Under the pieces are notes generated by a model that was given only the letters and a program-made list of their open reading frames with translations, ran no database searches and was not told the origin of the DNA. The translations under genes and the position numbers were made by a program. From JAAFIP01 sp043772355 (GTDB lineage Bacteria > Pseudomonadota > Gammaproteobacteria > Burkholderiales > Burkholderiaceae_C), in NCBI GenBank assembly GCA_043772355.1, contig JAYVGI010000226.1, positions 1 through 38,883 of the forward strand: a stretch of 38,883 nt of DNA, written 5' to 3'. Positions 32,905 to 38,883 of the stretch are shown in pieces. Numbering within the stretch: the stretch's first letter is position 1; the number at the start of each line of letters is the position of its first letter.

Positions 32905-33888
32905 ATGCATAAACGCCGCCTGATCATTGCCCTCTCCCTCATAGGCACCCAAGCCTGGGCGCAAACCACTGCCCCTGCGACCCCCAGTGCGGCATACCCC
33001 GGCAGCGCAGTTACCTTGGTCGTGCCCTTCACCACCGGCACAGGAGCCGACCTCTTGGCCAGACTGCTGGGGCCAAAGCTGGCGGAGCGTTGGAAGGTCT
33101 CTGTCATTACCGACAACCGCCCTGGTGCCAGTGGTGCTATTGGCAGTGCGCATGTGGCCAAGGCTGTGCCGAATGGCTTGACGCTGCTGGTCACGGCCAC
33201 GGCGCACGCCACTTTCCCCGCCTTGCAACCCAAGCTGCCGTACTCCCCAGTGCAGGCCTTTACACCCGTGGTCATGTTGGGCAATAGTGCGCTGGGCTTG
33301 GTCACTTCGGGCAAGTCTCCGCTGACCAGTTTTAAAGACTTCGCCGAGACCGCCAAAAAGAAACCCGGGGAGCTTACCTACTCCACCCCCGGCACTGGCT
33401 CGCCCCAGCACCTGACGATGGAGTTGCTGGCCCAAGAAGGCGGCTTGAAACTACTCCATGTGCCCTACAAAGGCTCGGCGGGTGCGCTGACTGATGTGAT
33501 GGGTAACCACATCCAGGCCAGTGTGGTGGCGCTGCAAACCGCCTCGCCGCATTTGAACAATGGCGCGCTGCGCATGCTGGCCCTGATGAGCCCCGAGCGC
33601 TCGAGCGCCTACCCCAATGTGCCCACGCTCAAAGAGCTGGGCTTGTCCAACGTGGTGGTGGAGACCTGGTACGGTGTGCTGGCCCCCGCAGGCACGCCGC
33701 CCGAGATTGTGGCCAAGCTCAACGCCGACTTCAACAGCCTGCTGCAATTGCCCGAAGTGCGCGAGAGCATGGCGCGCCAGGGCCTGAACGTGGCGGGCGG
33801 TAACCCACAACGTTTGCAAGACTTGGTCAAGAGTGAACTCACCCGCTGGGCCAACGTGGTGGACAAAGCGGGCATCAAGCCTGAATAA
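32905..33888 (+). CDS. Bug-family (TctC-like) tripartite tricarboxylate substrate-binding protein
   Basis: A 327-residue periplasmic binding protein with a signal peptide (MHKRRLIIALSLIGTQAWAQ). The Bug family, greatly expanded in Betaproteobacteria, binds carboxylates and aromatic acids. Family-like features are VTLVVPFTTGTGADLLARLL, NRPGASGAIG, and LHVPYKGSAGALTDVMGNHI. The TctA and TctB membrane partners are not in the window, as is usual for orphan Bug proteins, so it may feed a distant permease or act as a sensor. It is separated from the previous gene by the 172-bp repeat element, so it may be transcribed on its own. Confidence 0.92.
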   Translation: MHKRRLIIALSLIGTQAWAQTTAPATPSAAYPGSAVTLVVPFTTGTGADLLARLLGPKLAERWKVSVITDNRPGASGAIGSAHVAKAVPNGLTLLVTATAHATFPALQPKLPYSPVQAFTPVVMLGNSALGLVTSGKSPLTSFKDFAETAKKKPGELTYSTPGTGSPQHLTMELLAQEGGLKLLHVPYKGSAGALTDVMGNHIQASVVALQTASPHLNNGALRMLALMSPERSSAYPNVPTLKELGLSNVVVETWYGVLAPAGTPPEIVAKLNADFNSLLQLPEVRESMARQGLNVAGGNPQRLQDLVKSELTRWANVVDKAGIKPE

Positions 33889-33894
33889 TTAAAT

Positions 33895-33911
33895 GCTATT
33901 GTTACAATAGC
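33895..33911. repeat. Short GCTAT...ATAGC palindromic repeat
   Basis: GCTATTGTTACAATAGC is a 17-base palindrome followed by TGCTTAC, the same arrangement as at 6636-6652. It lies just after the Bug gene stop codon; no T-tract follows, so it is not called a terminator. Confidence 0.6.
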
Positions 33912-33980
33912 TGCTTACGCAATATTTTACTGGGCTGCAGCCCTAAATAATTTCATTGAAAACATGTCCCGACGTGCAAA

Positions 33981-34078
33981 CACCCTCACCCCAGCCGTCT
34001 CCCCGAGGGAGAGGGAGCTAAGCCAGGGCAACTCTTACTCCCTCTCCCGAATAGCGGGAGAGGGTTGGGGCGAGGGTG
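33981..34078. repeat. CCCTCTCCC-type palindromic repeat, full copy
   Basis: CACCCTCACCCCAGCC at the left pairs with GGTTGGGGCGAGGGTG at the right, with inner GGGAGAGGGAG and CTCCCTCTCCCG blocks. It occupies most of the gap before the Rieske gene and could fold into a large RNA hairpin in the leader. It is the longest of three copies in the window. Confidence 0.75.
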
Positions 34079-34121
34079 CCAGAGGCATATATCTAATCAG
34101 CCTAAATGATAAGGAATTGAA

Positions 34122-35360
34122 GTGGAAAGCGTAGAGCACAACAAGACATTGACGCAAGTAGGCAAAGGCACGCCCATGGGCGAGCTGATGCGCCGCTACT
34201 GGCAGCCCATGGCGGCGGCAGACGATATGCAAAACGCTTGGACAAAACGCGTGCGCCTGCTGGGCGAAGATCTGGTGCTGTTCAAAGACCGCCAAGGCCG
34301 ACTGGGATTGATCGCCGAGCAGTGCCCGCACCGCCGCGCATCCTTCGCCTTTGGCATCCCCACCCAAGACGGCATCCGCTGCCCCTACCATGGCTGGGAA
34401 TACAGCGCACAGGGCAAGTGCCTGAACCAACCGAACGAGCCCGATAACTGCGCCTTCAGGGACAAAGTGGCTACCGATGCTTACCCGGTGCAAGAACTCG
34501 GCGGCGTGCTGTTTGCCTACATGGGCCCGCTGCCCGCACCCCTGCTACCGCGCTTTGACGGTTTTGTGGTGGAAGGCGCGATCCGCATGCTGGGCCGTGT
34601 GGTGCTGCCCGTCAACTGGCTGCAGATCATGGAGAACTCGCTGGACCCGATCCACACCGAGTGGTTGCACGGCCACCAGCATGAGTTTCAAAAAGAGCAA
34701 GAGGGCATCAAGGTGGCCATCAGCGCGCACCACCTCAAAATTGACTTCAAAGAGTTTGAGTTTGGCATCACCAAGCACCGCCTGCTGGAAGGCCACAGCG
34801 AAGACGACGATGACTGGAAGGTGGGCCACCCCATCGTCTTTCCCAATATGCTGGCGGTGGGCAATGGCGACGAAAAGTCGCGCTACTACGCCTTTCAAAT
34901 TCGCGTGCCGGTGGACGACACGCACACCCTGCACCTGTGGTACACCGCCTACATGCCGCCCCAAGGTGCTGTCGTGCCACCCCACCTGCTGGAGAAGGTG
35001 CACACCTACGAGGTGCCCTACCAGGACGCGCAGGGCCACTACATCATGGACAACGTGGACGGCCAGGACATGATGGCCTGGATATCGCAAGGCGCCATCG
35101 CCGACCGCAGCAAAGAGAACCTGGCCTCGACCGACCGGGGCGTAGCCATGTACCGCCGCACCCTGCGCCGCGAGCTGAAAAAGATAGAGCAAGGCCTAGA
35201 CCCCATGGCTCTGGTGCGCGACCCCGTGCGCAATGTGCGCATCGACCTGCCCAACGAGAAAAAGAAACACCACAACAGCGACGGCTTTACCAGCTTCATG
35301 ATGCGCACCCATGCGCGCTTCTCGCCGATAGCGCCTGATCTGTCGAAAATTTTCGAGTAA
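34122..35360 (+). CDS. Rieske non-heme iron oxygenase, phthalate 4,5-dioxygenase-like
   Basis: A 412-residue oxygenase alpha subunit. The Rieske cluster ligands are C68, H70, C87 and H90 (CPH-X16-CPYHGW). The mononuclear iron site is the D175-P-I-H178-T-E-W-L-H183 segment with D316 (GQDMMAW) as the likely carboxylate ligand. Length and motif spacing fit the Pht3/OphA2 and phenoxybenzoate-dioxygenase group, which act without a beta subunit. The GTG start has AAGGA seven bases before it. It needs a reductase; the only candidate is at 8399. The downstream class II aldolase gene may act on its dihydroxylated product. It should hydroxylate or demethylate an aromatic acid. Confidence 0.92.
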   Translation: MESVEHNKTLTQVGKGTPMGELMRRYWQPMAAADDMQNAWTKRVRLLGEDLVLFKDRQGRLGLIAEQCPHRRASFAFGIPTQDGIRCPYHGWEYSAQGKCLNQPNEPDNCAFRDKVATDAYPVQELGGVLFAYMGPLPAPLLPRFDGFVVEGAIRMLGRVVLPVNWLQIMENSLDPIHTEWLHGHQHEFQKEQEGIKVAISAHHLKIDFKEFEFGITKHRLLEGHSEDDDDWKVGHPIVFPNMLAVGNGDEKSRYYAFQIRVPVDDTHTLHLWYTAYMPPQGAVVPPHLLEKVHTYEVPYQDAQGHYIMDNVDGQDMMAWISQGAIADRSKENLASTDRGVAMYRRTLRRELKKIEQGLDPMALVRDPVRNVRIDLPNEKKKHHNSDGFTSFMMRTHARFSPIAPDLSKIFE

Positions 35361-35389
35361 ACCCTATTCACCCCTTAGCTGCACACACC

Positions 35390-36091
35390 ATGTCACACCC
35401 AGAACTCCAACAAAAACTCATTGATGCCGGCAAAGTACTAGAAGCCGCAGGCCAGGGCGACCTGACCCGCGGCCATATCTCGGTGCGTGTGCCCGGCGAC
35501 CCGCTGCACTTTTACATGAAGCCGCACAGCTTCGGCCTGGACGAGATCACCATGGAGAACATGGTGGTGTGCAACTTGGCCGGCGAAAAAGTCTCTGGCG
35601 GTGGCCGCAGGCACAGCGAGGTATTTATCCACTCCGAGATTTACAAGGTGCGGCCCGATGTGCACAGCGTGATCCACAGCCACCCGACCTATGCCGTGGC
35701 GCTGTCAGCCACCGGCACGGCCTTGCAGCCCATCAGCCAACCGTCCGTGGCCTTTGCCGATGGCCTGCCGTACTTTACCGACACGATTGATTTGATCCGC
35801 TCGCAAGACATGGGCGCGGGCGTGGCCAAGGCGCTGGGCCAATGCAAAGCGGTGCTGATGCGCAACCACGGCATTGCGGTGGTGGGCGCGAGCATCGACG
35901 AGTCCGTCATTCTGGCCATCATGCTGGAGAACGCCTGCGAGATCCAGCTGGCCGCGCAAGCTGGCGGCGGCATCGGCGAGCAGTTTGCCGCCGAGCGCGT
36001 GCAAAAACTGCACAGCGACATCACCCGGCCCGAGCAGTACACGATTAATTTTGAATACCTGCGCCGCAAAGCCTTGAAGGCGGCACGTTAA
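35390..36091 (+). CDS. Class II aldolase-family protein, possible decarboxylase (paralogue D)
   Basis: A 233-residue class II aldolase fold with an intact site: E77, H96, H98 (VIHSHP) and H160 (MRNHG). It is closer in length and pattern to the gene at 1584 than to those at 767 and 31911, but is still quite different. It starts 29 bases after the Rieske oxygenase gene and ends 21 bases before a binding protein gene, so the three are likely co-transcribed. A natural reading, by analogy with PhtC, is decarboxylation or aromatising dehydration of the oxygenase product. Confidence 0.85.
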   Translation: MSHPELQQKLIDAGKVLEAAGQGDLTRGHISVRVPGDPLHFYMKPHSFGLDEITMENMVVCNLAGEKVSGGGRRHSEVFIHSEIYKVRPDVHSVIHSHPTYAVALSATGTALQPISQPSVAFADGLPYFTDTIDLIRSQDMGAGVAKALGQCKAVLMRNHGIAVVGASIDESVILAIMLENACEIQLAAQAGGGIGEQFAAERVQKLHSDITRPEQYTINFEYLRRKALKAAR

Positions 36092-36112
36092 TTTCTATAG
36101 AGGAAACTCGCC

Positions 36113-37153
36113 ATGAAAAAACTTCTTCTGCATTGCATCGCCGCGCTGTGCTGCTTCGCTATGCAAGCCGCATCCGCACAAGCTGCCCTGAGTGCCAACG
36201 ACATGGCCCTGTACACGGGCGCAGACCGCCATGCCCGCCTGGTAGAAGCCGCCAAGAAAGAAGGCGACTTGACGGTCTACCACGTCTACCCCAACCTGCC
36301 CATCGTCATGGCCGCGTTTACCAAAAAGTACGGCATCAAAATCAAGCCTTGGCGCGCGGGCTCGGAGGCCGTGCTGCAACGCGTGCTGACCGAGGCGCGT
36401 GCTGGCCGCAACGTGGTGGACGTGATGCAAAACAATCCGCCCGAGAGCGAAGCAGCGCACCAGGAAAAGCTGCTGCAAGAAGTGCGCTCCGCCTTCCAAC
36501 AAGACCTGCAAACTGCCGCCGTGCCCGCGCACAAAGAGTGGGTCGGCATCACGCTGGATATTTGGACCGCCGCCTACAACACGAACAAGGTGAAAAAAGA
36601 AGACCTGCCCAAAACCTACCAAGACCTGCTCGATCCTAAATGGAAAGGGCAACTCGGCATTGAGGGTGATAACCTGGTGTGGTTTGGCACCTTGATGGGG
36701 CTGCTGGGCGAGGAGCAAGGCCTCAAACTGTTTAGCCAAATAACGTCTACCAACGGCATCTCGGTGCGCAAGGGCCACTCATTGCTCACCATGCTGGTGT
36801 CGTCGGGCGAAGTGCCCTTGGCCCTCACCGTGTACAGCTGGAACCCCGAGCAGCTCAAGATCAAAGGTGCGCCGGTGGAGGGCCATATGCTGCAACCCTT
36901 GATCGGGCAAGCCAGTGCGATTTCGATTATGAAAAAATCGCCCAACCCCAATGCCGCTTTGTTGTTCTATGAGTTCATGATCAGCGACGGTCAGAAGCTC
37001 TTGCATGAGGCTAACTTTATCCCCAGCAGCAAAAAGATCGAGACACCGTTTACCAACGTACCCATCAAATTTATCGACCCCGTGCAGGCCCTGGCCATGC
37101 AGGGCAAGTGGAGCAAGATGTACGAAGAGACGGTGACTAAAAAATCTAAATGA
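36113..37153 (+). CDS. ABC substrate-binding protein, FbpA-like (paralogue 5)
   Basis: A 346-residue periplasmic binding protein with a Sec signal peptide (MKKLLLHCIAALCCFAMQAA). The body has GDLTVYHVYPNLPIVMAAFT, KKYGIKIKPWR, and VRKGHSLLTMLVSSGEVPLA. The start has a GAGGAAA site. It is the last binder in the set of five and lies with the Rieske oxygenase and aldolase genes, so its ligand is probably their substrate. A palindromic repeat follows between it and the next gene. Confidence 0.88.
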   Translation: MKKLLLHCIAALCCFAMQAASAQAALSANDMALYTGADRHARLVEAAKKEGDLTVYHVYPNLPIVMAAFTKKYGIKIKPWRAGSEAVLQRVLTEARAGRNVVDVMQNNPPESEAAHQEKLLQEVRSAFQQDLQTAAVPAHKEWVGITLDIWTAAYNTNKVKKEDLPKTYQDLLDPKWKGQLGIEGDNLVWFGTLMGLLGEEQGLKLFSQITSTNGISVRKGHSLLTMLVSSGEVPLALTVYSWNPEQLKIKGAPVEGHMLQPLIGQASAISIMKKSPNPNAALLFYEFMISDGQKLLHEANFIPSSKKIETPFTNVPIKFIDPVQALAMQGKWSKMYEETVTKKSK

Positions 37154-37198
37154 GCAAAGCCTTTTCCCCAGCGAATGCGAGTGTGAATGCACTCTCTT

Positions 37199-37239
37199 GC
37201 TCCCTCTCCCGCCAGCGGGAGAGGGCAGGGGTGAGGGCG
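37199..37239. repeat. CCCTCTCCC-type palindromic repeat, short copy
   Basis: CTCCCTCTCCCGCCAGCGGG followed by AGAGGGCAGGGGTGAGGG. The inner hairpin CCCTCTCCCGC/GCGGGAGAGGG is perfect. It overlaps the predicted start region of the oxidoreductase gene, and its GGTGAGGG may serve as the ribosome-binding site. Confidence 0.75.
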
Positions 37240-38441
37240 TGACCCCCCGCCACAGAATCGGCGTAGTAGGCCTAGGCGCAGCAGGCCAAGCCTTCCTGAG
37301 CGCCATCCACAAACACCCAGGTTTCGAGCTAGCTGCGGTCTGCGACCCCGTGCTATTTATCCGAGAGCGCGTTGCGCAATTCACAGGCGCTCCAGGCTAT
37401 GCATCGCTTGCTGAAATGCTGGACATCGCCACACTCGATGCCGTCTACATCGCCTCCCCCACGCCCTTGCACGCAGAGCATGTGCTGCAAGTCGTAGCCG
37501 CACAAAAACATGTGCTGATCGAAAAACCCATGGCCACATCTTTAGCCGATGCACAGCGCATGGTCAGCGCCGCAGAAGATGCCGGTGTCAATCTGGTCGT
37601 AGGCCACTCCCACAGCTTCGACGCGCCCATCCAGGCCATGCATAAGATCATCACCAGCGGCCAGCTGGGCCGTGTGCGCATGGTCAACACCTGGTGCTTT
37701 AGCGACTGGATCTACCGCCCGCGCAGGCCCGACGAGCTGGATAGCGCAGAGGGCGGCGGCGTGACCTACCGCCAAGGCGCGCACCAGTTCGACATCCTGC
37801 GCCTGCTGTGCGGCGGCATGGCGCACAGCGTAAAGGCGCGCAGCTTTGACTGGAACGCACAGCGCCCCGCCACTGGCGCGCACAGCGTCTTTTTAGACTT
37901 TGGCCAAGGCGGCCCCGCCGCCACGGCGGTGTACAACGGCTACGGCGGCCTGTCCAGCATGGACCTGTGCTTTGACATCTCCGAGTGGGGCTTTCACCAG
38001 CCCCCGCCCAGCCGCAGCTGGCACACGCGCGCTACCGTGCCCAAGTCTGCACAGGCCGAGCTAGAAGCCAAGCAAGCGCGCGCCGCCAGCGCCATCCCCC
38101 CCAGCGCCCCGCACCAGCCCTTCTTCGGCCTCACCATCGTCAGCTGCGAGGGCGGCGACATCCGCCAAACCCCGCAAGGCCTGCGCATCCACTCCGCTCA
38201 AGGCGTGCAAGAGATTGCCTTGCCAATTGACCGCAGCCCGCGTGACCTGGTGTTGGACGAGTTCTACGAGGCTTGTCTGGGCAACGCCCCAACGCTGCAC
38301 GACGTCCACTGGGGCTTGGCCAACCTGGAAGTGTGCGAGGCCGCCATTGCATCGTCTGCCAGCGGGTGCGAGGTACTGCTGCACCATCAAGTACCTGTGA
38401 TAGCCAGCATCACCCAATTTCAACGAGCTGAGCGCCCATAA
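37239..38441 (+). CDS. Gfo/Idh/MocA-family NAD(P)-dependent oxidoreductase
   Basis: A 400-residue oxidoreductase from GTG 37239. The Rossmann motif is GLGAAG preceded by RIGVV, and the family EKP motif is present (HVLIEKPMATS). The mid-domain block GGGVTYRQGAHQFDILRLL has the lysine-site and histidine region expected for this family. An in-frame ATG at 37197 is rejected because its first 14 residues come from a palindromic repeat. In isophthalate and terephthalate pathways dihydrodiol dehydrogenases complete the Rieske step, and a Gfo/Idh relative is known for 4-carboxy-2-hydroxymuconate semialdehyde (LigC); either role is possible. The substrate is not known. Confidence 0.88.
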   Translation: MTPRHRIGVVGLGAAGQAFLSAIHKHPGFELAAVCDPVLFIRERVAQFTGAPGYASLAEMLDIATLDAVYIASPTPLHAEHVLQVVAAQKHVLIEKPMATSLADAQRMVSAAEDAGVNLVVGHSHSFDAPIQAMHKIITSGQLGRVRMVNTWCFSDWIYRPRRPDELDSAEGGGVTYRQGAHQFDILRLLCGGMAHSVKARSFDWNAQRPATGAHSVFLDFGQGGPAATAVYNGYGGLSSMDLCFDISEWGFHQPPPSRSWHTRATVPKSAQAELEAKQARAASAIPPSAPHQPFFGLTIVSCEGGDIRQTPQGLRIHSAQGVQEIALPIDRSPRDLVLDEFYEACLGNAPTLHDVHWGLANLEVCEAAIASSASGCEVLLHHQVPVIASITQFQRAERP

Positions 38442-38883
38442 TCTGAATTTCGGGAACGGCTTGGACTATTCCGCCGATTTTTGAGGTGCCAGAGCCGCTC
38501 AAACGTCACGTCAAACGAACTTAATTGCTATGTATTACGCAGCATTCAAGGTATGTTTTCTGCTGGCTAATGGCTGATTTCATTTAAAAATTGCTCCAAA
38601 CTGCTGCTCGGAAGCGTTTTAAAGCCTCTGGGGGGCTGGCGCACCGGCTGGAGACTACAGGTTTGCCGGTTTGAAAGCTGTTGTTAAAGTGTCTACCACG
38701 CTGTAGAGCCCTAGAATAAAGCGCTATCGGCTATGGAATAAGTAGTCACCAGGATCGTGGGCATGCTCTGCGCACGCTGCGCCCAGCAGCTTGGGCGTAA
38801 AAAGCGGCTGCATCTTCTGAAAAATACCAAATCTAAGCGTCTACCCGTGTACCCCGCTGTCCTACATAGATATGGTGCTACTA
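38442..38883. repeat. Gene-free end with a diverged copy of the 2870-3235 element sequence
   Basis: No gene is seen. The segment 38527-38578 (GCTATGTATT...GCTGAT) matches 2870-2921 closely, CTATGGAATAAG recurs, and the last bases resemble the right terminal repeat at 3185-3228 (GTGTACCCC, ATAGA, GCTACTA). The copy is cut by the window end. Confidence 0.65.

Noticed and set aside
1..38883. CRISPR arrays, tRNA or rRNA genes, full insertion sequences
   Set aside because: None was seen. The repeats present do not have spacer structure and no transposase or integrase gene is found.

Overview
The window is a dense catabolic gene cluster from a GC-rich betaproteobacterium, most likely Burkholderiales, family Comamonadaceae. 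The support is the gene families present (Bug-type binding protein, Burkholderiales-type porin, IclR regulator, many orphan periplasmic binding proteins) and short palindromic intergenic repeats of a kind common in that family. The genus cannot be fixed from the sequence alone.

Layout. 1-2252 (+): the end of a 4,5-dihydroxyphthalate decarboxylase-like protein and two class II aldolase-fold enzymes. 2253-3353: gene-free, with a 14-unit heptamer tandem repeat, a REP-like inverted repeat and a 616-bp element with 51-bp terminal inverted repeats. 3354-6500 (-): a nickel/cobalt permease, an HNH nuclease and an MntA/HepT toxin-antitoxin pair, partly AT-rich and accessory in character. 6646-10274 (-): a His-rich EutA-like ATPase, a ferredoxin-type reductase and an IclR regulator. 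10590-19333 (+): ABC permease and ATPase, two monocupins, one bicupin, two binding proteins and an MFS transporter. 19398-23678 (-): a UbiD-family decarboxylase, a binding protein and a porin. 24085-38441 (+): a bicupin, a second EutA-like ATPase, a proline iminopeptidase-like hydrolase, a two-subunit molybdenum hydroxylase, two more ABC-type binding proteins, a Bug binding protein, two more class II aldolase-fold enzymes, a Rieske oxygenase and a Gfo/Idh oxidoreductase. The last 440 bases are gene-free and resemble the 616-bp element.

How it may work together. Porin, binding proteins, ABC importer and MFS permease give a full uptake route. The Rieske oxygenase, molybdenum hydroxylase, cupins and three unrelated decarboxylase-type folds (Pht5-like, class II aldolase/PhtC-like, UbiD) suggest degradation of a carboxylated aromatic compound, perhaps phthalate-like or lignin-derived. 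The substrate is an inference.

The most unusual parts are these. (1) Two EutA-family reactivating ATPases sit beside cupins with no ethanolamine ammonia-lyase or other B12 enzyme in view. One has His-rich ends and lies in the same region as a Ni/Co permease. (2) A 25-bp tripartite operator, RGAAC-N3-GTTCY-N7-RGAAC, occurs four times, once before each of iclR, the ABC/cupin operon, the porin and the bicupin/EutA operon. It ties the halves of the cluster into one predicted IclR regulon. (3) Five paralogous binding proteins surround a single ABC importer.
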